Shown piece by piece: positions 44,128 through 56,000 of a stretch of 64,000 nucleotides of DNA. Every line of letters begins with the position of its first letter. Position 1 is the first letter of the stretch. The stretch is from Camellia lanceoleosa (Eukaryota > Streptophyta > Magnoliopsida > Ericales > Theaceae). Below the pieces are notes generated by a model. That model saw only the letters and a list, made by a program, of their open reading frames with translations. It had not been told where the DNA came from and did not search any database. The stretch is from assembly GCA_025200525.1 (NCBI GenBank), contig CM045758.1:58685649-58749648 (forward strand), given 5' to 3'. A program made the position numbers and the translations under genes.

Positions 44128-45164
44128 TCATGAATTCTGGGTTTTCCAGAATTTGTTCTTGAGCTCAAATCCGACCTTCCAAGGTTCAAAACCCATAAAT
44201 TTGGTTCCAAAACATGCAAACACATTATATAACATGAGTATATAAGCAATGTGAGGTCAATTGCTCAAAATCATGGTCCAATTCTCACAAATTAATCAAC
44301 ATTTCTTTGTAAACTTAAGGCTCATACATTCAAATTTTACATAAGCTTCATATCTTTCATAATCAAACATGCATGTCAATTTTTGACTTCATTTCCATTT
44401 CAAATAGCACCAATGATGCTTATAAACTTGAAAATCAACAAAACCATGCTTACATATATGCCTCAATGCTCAATTCTTCTCAATTCACATATTACATGCT
44501 AGATTATGCAATTTCATAGCAATTCTCTACATGCATGCACACATGGACTTCAAACTCATCAAATATAACCCAATTCTAGTTCTTGATCACCAACCAACTT
44601 GAATTCACAAAATTACAACATTGAACTCATGAATTAAGGGTTGATTACTTACTTAGGAGCTTTGATCTTTACAAATTCTAGTTGAACCTTGAGTCCAACC
44701 TTCCAATTTCACAAACTTGAGCCAAACACACAATTTTCTTTCTTTCTCCCTCTCTAGCCGACCCTCTCTCCTTCTTATTAGCCAAGTTGAATAAAAGAGG
44801 AGTATTAAGCATGTGATGGCCTTCATATAGCCCCTCTAATTCACATTATTTTAATATTAAATAATTGAGCACTTAATTCACTAATTTAATCTATTGAATC
44901 TGATTCGAATCAATTTTCAATTAAATTTCACAGTAGGCTCTAAAAATTACGCCAATCACAACGGCGCAGTCAATTTCGAGTTATGCGGCCGATAGGGCCT
45001 TCAATTTAAATTCCAAAGTAGATAATCGAACAGATATTTCTACGGTGAACAGATAAAAATTCAAAACCACATATTTTCACATAATGGCACACAAAATCAT
45101 ATCAAACACATAATCACAATCATAATAATGATTAATTAACATAGTACAGGACACGGTTATCACA

Positions 45165-45679
45165 GGAACCCTACCCCACTATAGGGGTGTTTTGGCTCTC
45201 ACTTGCTTGATATGTGCTGTTAGGGTGTGCCCTTACAGGAAATGTATGTATCAGTTGCAAGTTTGAGTATCGGCCTGAGGGTATCGGTTCTGCAGAAATT
45301 TTGGGCGAAATTGAGAGAAAGCAGATCATTTAGCTACGCTCATATCTGTTTTGGTGAAATCAAGCTGAGGTGCTTTCTGTTTTCTCTTTTGCTAGGTAGT
45401 CTTGGAACTATAGCTTCAGAAGGCTCCAACATCCCCTGGGTACATTGGACTTGTGTCGATAGACTTTGTCAGTTAGAGATTCGGTTCAAGGGTAACTTGT
45501 GTTTCCTTTGCCAGTGGTAAGGCAAAGAAGGGCCAATCAGGCACAGATCATCAGTATAGCAGTTACCAGATCAGCGGTCCTTATCCACCTTACTTGTGCG
45601 CAGCTGGGTTGAGATATCTACTTCTATCTCAGAGAGAGAATACACACCTGTTCAGTCTAATCAGCGTTTTGCAGTCAAC
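45165..45679 (+). other. Right TSD (GGAAC, 45165-45169) and Tat-like leader, right part
   Basis: The GGAAC copy is followed by the rest of the Tat-like untranslated leader up to the gag start. The short open frames in it show no domain. Confidence 0.7.
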
Positions 45680-47266
45680 ATGGAGGACATGATGCGTCAG
45701 CTCCAAGAGACCATACAAGCCATACAGCGGGATGCTGCCCACCGGGCGGAGGTTACTGCACGTCAGGCAGAGGTTGTGGCTTAACAGGTAGAACTAATTG
45801 CCAGACTTCAGCAGCAGCAACAACCCCAACAAGCCGGAGCGTCTTCTTCGTATCCACCCCCACCCCTACCTATGGTTCCAACACCCGGGGAGACGGCTCA
45901 CGTCCAGAAAAATATGGACGTCCCAATGGGGCCAGTTCCACCCTCAGTCCTACCTTAGCTATCCAAAGCTCCGGCTAATCTAGTGGACACACCATTTGAC
46001 TTTGAAGTGGATCCAACTGCATTAAAAGTGAGCAAGCTTGAAAAACTGTTCGAGAGGGCTCAAGGCGTTAACTCCATTCCAGACATAGAGGATGGTTACA
46101 CGGATTCGACAGTGACATTATCGGACTGGTTTAAGATGCCACATATAGACTGTTTTGATGGTTCTGGAGATCCTATGGTACATCTGCGGTTGTTCTCGGA
46201 TATCCTACGGCCAATGAGCCTCTCCAGATTGCAAAAAATTTCCCTCTTTGGTCGGACCCTATTGGGTGTTGCGGCCATTTGGTACGCTAAGTTGGAGGAC
46301 TCAATGAAGAGAAGTTGGGAAGAGATGGTCGAGGCCTTCGTCGCCCAGTATTCATACAATACCCAAATCGAGGTCACAACTCGTGATCTCGAGGCAACCA
46401 GGCAAGAGCCGAAAGAGGGCTTCTCTGACTTCATAACCCATTGGAGAGCCAAGGCTTCTATGATGACCACTAGGCCAGCTGAGAAAGACCAGATAAGGAT
46501 GGTCGTGCGGAATCTGCAACCGAAGTTGATGCAGAGGATGATTGTCTTACCCCTTTTCACCTTTGCTAACCTCCATGAGATTGGGGTACAGATAAAAGAC
46601 GCTATGAAACAGGGTCTGATTGACCATGAAAGGGAGTCACCCAAGAAGGGTTATACACGCAGTTCGAATGCGACCACCAGTGGTGATGTAGCTGCAAGAT
46701 CTTCTGAAGTTGGAATGGTCACCACCAGTCTAAAAGTAGCCACCCCCTTTGTTGGTACGTCCAATCCAAACCCCCAAACTTCAAACTATCCACCTCGAGG
46801 CAAGAGGGTTTTCACCCCACTTTATATGCCTTTGTCTAAAGCTCTAGGGGTCCTACTCAGGAAAGGACATCTGAAACCATTAGAACAACGGCCTCTACCT
46901 GATCATCTCCCTCCAAAGCATGACCCAGCTACATACTGTGCCTTCCATCAGCAGCACGGTCATGATACCGACTCTTGCTTTAGACTACGTCATGAGATTC
47001 AAAATCTCATTGACAACAAGGTAATAGCACCTCCAGAAAAACCAAATGTCAATCAAAACCCTCCGCGTAGACAAGTAAACTTCATCCAAACAACGGCCAA
47101 CCCGTTTGACCCCAGTATATACATCACCCCAGCCCATTTACGCAAGCCTGAGGTGTTCATTCCGGTCAGCATGGACTTATGCATGATGGGTGCACCTGAA
47201 CCCCAATCATCTCAAACCCATGAACCCACTACTTCTGAGCTGATGAGAACAATTAAAGATCTTTAG
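45680..47266 (+). pseudogene. Tat-like Gag
   Basis: One frame runs from ATG 45680 (MEDMMRQLQETIQ, then a Gln/Pro-rich linker) through 529 codons, with internal TAA at 45782 and TAG at 45956. The capsid-type domain begins near 46120 (FKMPHIDCFDGSGDP; LFGRTLLGVAAIWYAKL; PKEGFSDFITHWRAKA). The zinc-binding C-terminus at about 46930-47000 reads YCAFHQQHGHDTDSC. These are marks of Tat/Ogre Gag, which packages element RNA. The same frame stays largely open to 47500. Two stops make it a pseudogene unless they are read through. Confidence 0.88.
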
Positions 47267-47659
47267 AGAACAGTGGCAGATCTGGCCTTTGGGATATCGG
47301 CTCCATCATTACCCATATCACAGGCCAGAAGTTTCATGTCAAAAGGCTCCCCAACCTTGGGACGTGCTACATTGGAAGAAGGCCAATCTCTTAGCAAAGT
47401 GGAGGCTAGTGATAAGAACAAGGTAGGGGCAGGCATTGGTCCCCATGAACGACTTCTGTGGGCTGTTGAGGCTTTGAAGGTCGAAGGACTGAACAAATAG
47501 CAAGTGCTCACAGTTGTTGCAAAAACTGTGGATGATACTTTCGCCACTCAAGTTGGTGGCAGTTTGAATCAAGGGGCAAGCAGGGACAAGGGATGTCATA
47601 CCAGAAACACCCTTTTTAGTTCCAGTCATACACTCGGAAGAGATTGACAAACCCAGTCA

Positions 47660-47960
47660 ACACCTGCCGACCCTTTTGCCGGTACATCCAACACAACCAG
47701 CTCACAACCTGTCAAATACCCACATCGGGGCCAGAGGGTGTTCACCCCACTGTACATGTCTCTGTCAATGACCCTAAGGGTCCTGATCAAGAAAGGGCAT
47801 CTGAAGCCCCTAGAGCCGCGGCCATTATCAAATAAACTTCCTTCCTCCCATGATCCGGCCAAATACTGTGCTTTCCACCAACAAACCAGCCATGGCATTG
47901 ACATGTCTTTTTGTCTTCATCACGAAATATAAGATCTGATTGACAATGAGGTCATCATCG
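47660..47960 (+). pseudogene. Duplicated C-terminal Gag segment
   Basis: It repeats 46745-47015: VFTPLYMSLSMTLRVLIKKG and YCAFHQQTSHGIDMS parallel VFTPLYMPLSKALGVLLRKG and YCAFHQQHGHDTDS, and both are preceded by FVGTSN/FAGTSN. It lies in the same frame as gag but after stops. The second copy has lost residues of the zinc motif. Confidence 0.85.
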
Positions 47961-49290
47961 TACCAGGTCTTGCAAAGTCTATCGGCACTGGATTAGTGAA
48001 CTTGGGGGATAATGTGATTATGTGATCGGGGGATGAATCACCTGCTGTTGGTGCTCAGTTTACTCCAGATTTGGTGGATGGCATGCACTGTTTTGAGCAA
48101 TGTGCAAATACTGTTTATTGTGCTTTCTGACTTGGGTATTGAGTCAGCCTTGTTGTGTTGTATAGAGTTAGTCTTTTTGTACTGAGTCAGTTGAGTCTGT
48201 CTTGTTGTATCAAGTTAATCCAGTTGTGTTAGAGTCAGGTGATTTCGGGTGTGTTACCTCGGACATCACCATGTTGTTTTGTGTTTGTCTTTTACACTCT
48301 TTCTTTTGAGTTTGTTTCTGCCATTGAGCCAGTTGCGCCAGAAGATCTGAATGAAACAGTAGTGATTTTCACGCTTTTGTGTTTGTTTCTGCCTTGAGCC
48401 AGTTATGCCAAAAGATCTGAATGAAACGACAGTGCTTTTCACCTACCTTTTCTGTGCCTTGAAATCATTGCATTGACCTAAGTTTTTCAAAACTTTTCTA
48501 ACATTGTGATGAAAACAAAGGAGAAGGAATTCCTCAGGATTTGCAAAAATTTAATCAACTGAGAGAAAGAGAGGCATGCTAAGCCCTTAATGAATGAGAT
48601 CATGTTTGTTAATGTGAGTACTGAGAAGGATCCTGGCTTGATCTAGATTGGTTCTACATTGTCTTCAACACGAGCGACTAGTCACTTTCTTTAAAGATTT
48701 TAAAAAATGTTTTGCGTGATCCTGTGAAGACCCGTGTGGAATCGCTCTTGAGATTGTGCATCATAGGATCACTCTCGGCCTTAAGATTCAACCCCTTTTG
48801 CTTTCAAACCTTGAACTTGGATTCAGAATGTTCAATGGTCAACCATCAAAGGAGGCCCGTCAGGCTAGATTCGAAGCAGCCCTCGAACTAGGGGCAAGAA
48901 AGTCAGATCAAGAAGGTCAGACGTTGTCAAAGGAAGCTTGCAAAGCTAGATCAGAAGTAGCCCTTGAACTAGAGGCAAAAATGTCAGATGTGCTCAAAGA
49001 TTTAAAGGATAGATCATTCTGCAAACCAATGAAGACTGGCAAGAAAGCCAAATTCCAGTAGCTGGAAGAAGAAAGTATTGCTGAAGGACAACCGAGTTCC
49101 TATCCACAACACTAGGGGCAAATTCAGCCCCCATTGGATGGACTTCTACATCATCAGCGAACAGCAACCATTCTCCTGGATTCAGATGGCTTCGAGATCT
49201 CAAAACCATTCAACATGGACCAAGTTAAACTTTTTACCCTTGAGAGGCTCGCTGGGCCAAAAACCCGGAAGGGCGACCCAGGCAAAGGTT
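47961..49290 (+). other. Tat-like region after gag; pol not recognisable
   Basis: No enzyme motif is seen. A ~70-bp tandem duplication lies at 48309-48440 (GTTTGTTTCTGCC..GATCTGAATGAAAC). A short open frame at 48756-49061 has two related segments (KEARQARFEAALELGARKSD and KEACKARSEVALELEAKMSD) of unknown meaning. Confidence 0.5.
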
Positions 49291-49294
49291 AGAG

Positions 49295-49432
49295 CAAGAG
49301 AAAAAGAAGAAAAAAGCATAAAGGAAAAGAAAAAAAAAAGAAAAAAAAAAGAAAAGAAAAGATGAAAAGAAAAGAAAATGAAAAAATGAAAAAAGAAAAA
49401 TAAAGAAAAGAAATGAAAAGATAAGAAAAACT
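49295..49432. repeat. Purine-only low-complexity tract
   Basis: Almost pure A/G (GAAAAGAAAAAAAAAG-type). It makes long open frames on both strands that are not genes. Flanking GAAAACCC(G)GAAGGG.GRCC phrases occur on both sides (49258, 49445), typical of the 3' part of Tat/Ogre elements. Confidence 0.85.
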
Positions 49433-51775
49433 GAGCTCGCAAGGTTGAAAACCCAGAAGGGTGGCCTTGGCAAAAGTTAGAGCGCTAAAGGAGAGGTTAA
49501 TACCCGAGTGTACCTTAACCCGGAACTACGTCAGGCTTGATTCCCATCTTTGGGATACGTAGGCAACTTCATTCTAAAGTCCAGCCATAAACACTTATCA
49601 ATCGACTGTGTCCATGTAATGATTCTGATCATCTTTGTCTTCTCTGTATTCGAGAGTTCGGTTGTGATCGTCACTTTGAGAGCTGATTACAGTGCGCTGT
49701 GGTGCCATTCAGACAAGGGGCAACTTTTCGTTGCCGTGCAGTGCCATTTAGACAAGGGGCGATTTTCCATTGTTTTGGATCTGAGGTTGTGCATCTTAAG
49801 AGTAAATTCTATGTTGGTCGAATAGTGGCTATTTGCAAAAAATAGTTTTTGAGAATTTTTAATGAAGTTGACTAATTCTCTCGAAAATTATTCAATTTTT
49901 CCAAAACTGGACCATTTCTTAGACCCAAAAAAAGGAAAATTTTCAATGCTTACAACTTGACTTGCATGATTTCAAATCATAAAATCAAACAAGCATGTTA
50001 ATCTAACTCTCATATTGATTAAAATTGTTTTAGCAGAAGCCAAAAACAAAAAATGGTCAAAATGATGAACTAGGGGCACAGTCGAGTCAGATTTTCTATC
50101 TATTCCCCGTTGTCAGCATACTCGCCAGAAAGGGCATCATACTTGTCGAAAAGGGCACAATTGAAGCTAACAGCAAAAGGGTAGAAAGCTCTCACATCCT
50201 CCAAGCAGCGAGGTATCAAGCCAAGTGTGAAGCACAAGCTGAAACGAAGGTATTCCATTCCCTCATTTGGACAGGTCTAATCACATTCAAGCTAAGCCAG
50301 GGGCATCGTCAACCGATGTTAGTTGCAGATCTGCTGTGCATCTGGTCGCATCGCAACCCCTCTGAGGGAGAGCTCACTAGTTGTGAGCGAAAGAAGGAGA
50401 ATCTAGTAGAATACTAGTGGCAAGAGCCTGCAACTTCTTGTTTATCCACCAACCACCCAGGCGAGGGATAAAAAGTAAGAGAGATTGAAGAATAGAGAGA
50501 TGTGCACTGAGAGAAAAAGTAAGAAAAGGGATTTTTTCAGAAAACAAGAGATTGAGTGCCAGAGTGATGTGAGAATCACAAATGAGAAAGGATGGAAAGC
50601 AATACCCGGAGAAACAGGCTCCCTGTGCACGTTCGAGTCTTGTGTTTTGTTTTGTTTTTTGTTTGTCTCGATTCTTGTTTTGAGTCGTTTCGAGTGTCAA
50701 TAGATGTGTTTAGGTTGTTTTACCTTTGTTTTCCATTGTTGAGTCATTTTGACTGTGGTCGGTTGTAGGCTCAATATCCGGTTAAGAACTCAGTTCTCAA
50801 TTTCAAATTCAAATAAATTGTTTTGTGCTCAAAGTGCTGTGTCGTTCTCTATATTTGTGCAAAACAGGATTTGTTCTTTCATAAAACTACAGGGTTCAAC
50901 CCAAGTCATGTTAGAACAGTAAAACCAGAACCTATCTGAAGTTATATAGGTTCCAGACTACAAAGCAAAAGAAAAGAGGGAAAATTTTGAACATCTGAGT
51001 TTGTTTCACCTTCAGAAAGTTCTGAGATTGCATTCCGGATGTACCTTTTCAGGTTTTGTTAATGCTCCGAAGTATGAGTGTGCCTCTACCTCAAGCTCAA
51101 GATCTAGTTTGCTTCAAGCCAGAATGGCGATCAGAAGTGCTCTTCCAGAGTACCATTTCCTGCCAAAGGCGTCTTGTTTGTGTTTGCAATGAGTTCCTAG
51201 GAGACCAACTACGACAGTGGAAACTAGAGTTCGAATGGTTGATGCCTAGAATGCAAAGGTTCGGGATTTCTGAGACTAAAGTCTAGTTTAAATACCCAGG
51301 GGTGTATCCCTGGCTTGAAATCTGGATGGAAGCCCCATAGGTTGAGATAGCGTGTGTGCACCTCAATTCTGGATACCGAACCAACCTAGTCTGTCACCTC
51401 GTTGGAGAATAGGGAAATTTGTGAATATGGTCGAGAAGAAAAGTGGCATCCAAAGTGTTCTACGTGAAGAATTCTTGTCAGCATTTCAAAACCTTTATAC
51501 TGTGAGTTGAAGGAAAGAGTTCGAAGAACGCAAGGGGAGATCCCCGTCAGAGTAGAGCGGTTCATCGCCACTCACCCCGTGAGATGCTTTCTGAAGCGCT
51601 GCTACATTTGTTTATTGCATTCCTTAAACATCATGCACTGTATTGTATTGTGCCTATCAAGTTTCTTTCTCATTCATGCACGATATTGTATGTACGGTTC
51701 ATTTGAAGCTAGCGCAACCAGGCGATATTGAATGTGCGGTTCATTCAGAGAAGTTCTGTTTAAGATTGATTATGT
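49433..51775 (+). other. Tat-like 3' untranslated region
   Basis: No gene. Phrases such as GGGATACGTAGGCAAC (49550) are familiar from the 3' regions of plant Tat/Ogre elements. Open frames such as 50377-50700 have no domain. Confidence 0.5.
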
Positions 51776-51779
51776 TCTG

Positions 51780-52437
51780 TGCATCCATCACACATGTTCA
51801 TTTAGTGTATCTATCACACATGTTCATTTTTGTGTATCTATCGCACATGCTCACTTTGTGCATCCATCGCACATGTTCATTTAGTGTATCTATCACACTT
51901 TGTTCATTTAGTGTATCTACCACACTTTGTTCATCTTTGTGTATCTATCGCACATGCTCACTTTGTGTATCTATCGCACATGTTCACTTAGTGTATCTAT
52001 CACACTTTGTTCATCTTTGTGTATCTATCGCACTTGCTCACTTTGTGCATCCATCACCCATTTTCACTTAGTGTATCTATCACACTTTGTTCATCTTTTT
52101 GTATCTATCGCACATGTTCATCTTTGTGTATCTATCGCACAAGTTCACTTTGTGTATCTATCACACATGTTCATTTTTCTGTATCTATCGCACATGCTCA
52201 CTTTGTGCATCCATCGTACATTTTCACTTAGTGTATCTATCACACTTTGTTCATTTAGTGTATCTATGATGCTTTGTTTTCTTAGTGTATCTATCACACT
52301 TTGTTCACTTTGTGTATCTATCACACATGTTCATTTTTGTGTATCTATCGCACATACTCTCTTTGTGCATCTATCGCACATGCTCACTTTGTGCATCCAT
52401 TGCACATCTTCACTATGTGTATCTATCGCATTTAACT
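51780..52437. repeat. About 26-bp minisatellite in Tat-like 3' UTR
   Basis: About 24 tandem units of the type TGTGTATCTATCGCACATGC plus TCACTT, with 25-28 bp spacing and variants TTCATTTAG and CACTTTG. Tandem repeats at this position are known in Tat/Ogre elements and can seed satellite DNA. Frames read through it are repetitive artefacts. Confidence 0.9.
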
Positions 52438-52990
52438 TCATATGCCTTGGGCGTTGTTGTTCTTTCTCCTCACGCACGCGGCGGGTTAGACCTTATTTGG
52501 TTAAGAGCATTGAGAATATGTTCCAACGCTTATACCACTCATTTTCCTTTTGCATTCAACGCGTTGGAATCTTGTTTGAGACCTCGGGTGTGCCCAACGG
52601 TCGCTTTTAGCCCTTTCTGCTTAAGGCGCAGTAAAGATTTCATAATTTTCTTATATCCTTTCTGCGTGAAATGTGGTTTGACTTGTGAGTCTCGCGCGTA
52701 GCGTGTTTGTATGTTTGTTTCTCCTGTGTGAGAATACCATACCTTATTGGTTTGCTTCAAATGTTGTATTTACTTTGCATAACACTTGCATAAATGCTTC
52801 ATTACAGCCCTCTTTGCATAATCATGAGTTATGCTCTAGCATCGTGCATATCATTTGCATTTTGCCCCAGCCTGCGGACGCATCTGTATTATCTTGCCTG
52901 TTTATCTAAGTCTTCGGCCTTGTCAAAAATGGGTTGTCTCTGGGCTTTGACATTCACTCCTGTCATTACATGACTTTCGAGTTCTGTCAT

Positions 52991-53001
52991 CGAGGGGCAA
53001 C
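52991..53001 (+). other. Tat-like polypurine tract
   Basis: CGAGGGGCAAC abuts the TGTAGACACC start of the 3' LTR. Confidence 0.6.
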
Positions 53002-56000
53002 TGTAGACACCCCATTTTTGACCAACCTTAAGACTCAGATGTCATCGTTTGTGCACACGGTGATTACGCATGTTTGTGCTTGTTATGAGTTTCCGGAGCT
53101 CTCGGCCGTGCCCCTTGTCTCGGGACCTCTTAACTCTCTTCTTCTTGGCCTGGTCTTTAGACCAGACCTTAGTGCCTTTGCCTGGAGGGAGAGAGAGGCC
53201 TGTAGGCCACTTTTTGTAGCTGTAGGCTACTTTTCTCTCTCGTAGGCGACTTGCGGTGGCTAGTAGGCTAGTTTCGGGAGCTTTCGGCTGAGTGCCTTGT
53301 CTCGAGGCCTCTTGGATCTCTTCCTTTTGGCTTGTTTTTATGCCATACCTTGTTACCCCTTACCTAGAGGGAGGGGAGGGCATGTTGGCCACTTTTGGTG
53401 GCTGTAGGCCACTTTTTCCTCCTGTAGGCCATTTTAAGTGGCCGGTAGGCCAGCTTTTCAGTCTTTGTAGATATTTTTATTGCCAGCTGTGCCAGCTATT
53501 GGGCACAGAAGGCATGTGTATGGAGGGATTGTAACAATCTTGAGGCTTGAAATTCTATAAGAGGGGAGCTTCCTCCTTCTTCAGAAGGGTTTAGAAATTT
53601 TGAGAAGCAAAATATCTACTCTCTCTCTAGATTTCTCTCTCTCTCTCTCTCTCTATATTGTTGTGCTCTATTGTGCCTAGAATTGCAGTTTCTTTGCTTA
53701 TTTGCACACAACCTCTTCTCCAAACACTCATACTTTGTTGCTAAGATATTTGGAGGTCTTGTTTGGAGCTCAAAGGCTGGTTTTTGACTCAAGAAGTTGC
53801 TGTTGTGGCTGTACTTCAAAGGTAATCCCTTTATCCCCTTTTGATCCTTGTTTTAATTGCTTACTTAGCCACCTTTTCATGCTATTTTAGGCTTAGCTTT
53901 CAACTACAAAAAGTTTCTTTTTTAAGTGCTTAAAATGGTTGTTTAAGGCCTCTTTGGTGTTGGGGGTGTTTAACCCTCTTGTGTGCCTTATTTGCTTGAG
54001 GTTAGTGCCTTCTTTTAAAGCCTTGGAGGCAGTTTGGCCTTTCTACCACTGAAACTCAGAGGAATTTCAGTGGTAGAAACCATGTTTTGAGGTCCAAAAT
54101 AGGAGGGGGTGGCTTCCCCTCCTTGCTTCTTGGTTCCATGCCTTGTTGGCCTAATTAGTGAGCATGTTTTTCTAGCATGTGTTGGCTTGTTCTCAGCTCA
54201 TTTTTGGTCTTTTAGCATGGCATAACTCTTTTTGGCCTGGTTGGGTCACCTCATGCATGCTTTTTACACTTGTAGTGTAATCTTGCCTTTTAGCCTTACA
54301 TGCTTGCTACTTTGGCTCATCATTCTAGATTATTTTGGCTATGCTCCCATATGCTTTTACTCTTGATTTAACATGATATAACTCTATTTTGGGTTGGTTT
54401 GGTTGCCTCTTGCATGCTTCTTGCACTTGTAGTGCAATTTTGTTCACTAGCCTAGTTTATTTGGTGTTTTAGCCTATTGATCTAGCATGTGTATGCTCTG
54501 CCTCAGTACATTTTTGGCATATTTTAGCATGCTTTAGGTCTAATTTGAGTGGTTTTGGTCATGCATGCTTGGCTTTGCATAGCTATAGTTCATTTGGCCT
54601 TGCTAGTCTTGCATTTTGAGACCTCTAGCATGTCATATTTGAGCTTTTTGCATGGCATGGCATCATTTGGCATGTTATTTCAGACCATATACCTCTTCCA
54701 TATTCTTGCATTTATCTCCCTTTCATTGTGTTTGAGGGTTGAGCCTTATGCTTCACTTGTAAGCCAATTTGCATGCACGCTTGTCTAAGCTTTTGAGCTT
54801 CCATCTCAACATGTTTTGGTCTAATTGAACTCTGTCTAGAGCTGGTTTAGTCATTTGTGCCATGTATTGCATGCCTCTTGTGTAATTCCCCTCACTAGCC
54901 TTATGCTTTGGGCCTGCTATCATGCCTTACTTGTGATGTTTATGTGATATTGCATCATTAAACACCTAATTTCAGAGCATATGTCAATGTCACACTCTCA
55001 CATATTCCACTCTTTCATTGCTCTTAAGAGTTGTGCTTTGATGCCTTGGTTGCGAGCCATAACTTGAACATGCTTTTCTTGTTTCTTGTGCTTAAGTTTC
55101 ATCACATTTCAGCCATTGTTTTGGCCTGCTACAGCTCTGTTTCGGGCTAGATTGATCCATTAAGCTTTGTATAGCATGATCTTTGTGTTGTGTCCTTCAC
55201 TTGTTTCAATGCTTAGGTCTCTAAATATGTTGCACTTGTATGGATAGCATGCTTTGAAGTCTTGTGCATTCCATCTAGGCATTAATAGATTAGCATGTTG
55301 TTTGCATAGCTTGTTGTTTGCACGTGTTTGGATCGGACGTTAATCCAAACACGAGAAACGAGGGACGTTTCATACTTGAAGTAATGAAATGTGCCTCATT
55401 TCTTAGTCGTCGTCCCCCTTGATTATGCATGATAGGGTGGAGGCCTCTTGAGTCTTGTGTGTTACTTGTGCATTCATAAATTTGTACAAACTTGGCTTTT
55501 CGTCCATCGTGCATTGCGATGCTCGGTTGGTGGCCCGAGAGTCGAGTACCACACTCCTTTGAGCTTGAGAAATGATAAGGAGGGTGGTTGTACACACATA
55601 CCCTACAAATACCTTGCTTTGCCCTTGTTGAACTCTGTTTGCAGCAAAATGGAAATGTGCAGAAGCAACTGGCCGACTGGCCAGAGGAAGTGGCCTACAA
55701 CCTCCTTAAGTGGCCGACAGGTGGCCTACAGCCTCCCTTGGTGGCCGGCAGTCCACCAGCTTAAAGATGGTTCAAAGTTGTTCTGTTTCTGGAGCAGAAG
55801 CAGTCTGGGAATTGGTTTGGTGTTCAGAATCAAAGCGCATGCAAACAGAGGCAACCGGTGGGAAGGCGATGGAATTTCGGGAAGAAGCAACCGAGCATGC
55901 ATGCATTCTTTGCCCGAGGCTCCTTTTAATTGCTTTGATAACTAGTTAATTCGTCGGTTTTGTACTTAATTAGTTAATGTACTCAGCTAATCGATTTGTG

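Larger units (their letters stand above)
35382..45164 (-). mobile_element. Tekay-like derivative, non-autonomous, youngest datable insertion
   Basis: The 9783-bp element has perfect GGAAC duplications, LTRs of 2811 bp (35382-38192) and 2815 bp (42350-45164), a Met primer site on the minus strand (42335-42346) and a polypurine tract (38193-38208). The 4.16-kb interior keeps a Gag N-terminus, zinc knuckles and a decayed integrase fragment; protease, RT and RNase H are absent. In the compared 327-bp stretch (36835-37161 against 43807-44133) the LTRs differ at 9 sites (2.8%), clearly less than the other pairs in the window. Confidence 0.93.
42350..45164 (-). repeat. Tekay derivative 5' LTR
   Basis: On the plus strand it starts TGTCATGACCC and ends GGTTATCACA. 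Collinear with 35382-38192: stem-loop 42397-42412, minisatellite 43008-43553, CTCGAG cluster 43895-44127. Confidence 0.93.

Noticed and set aside
49200..49473. Phe- or Lys-rich open frames
   Set aside because: Purine-only tract; a low-complexity artefact.
51643..52701. Open frames with repeated VYLSHM-type peptides
   Set aside because: They come from the ~26-bp minisatellite in the Tat-like 3' UTR; overlapping frames are a consequence of the unit length.
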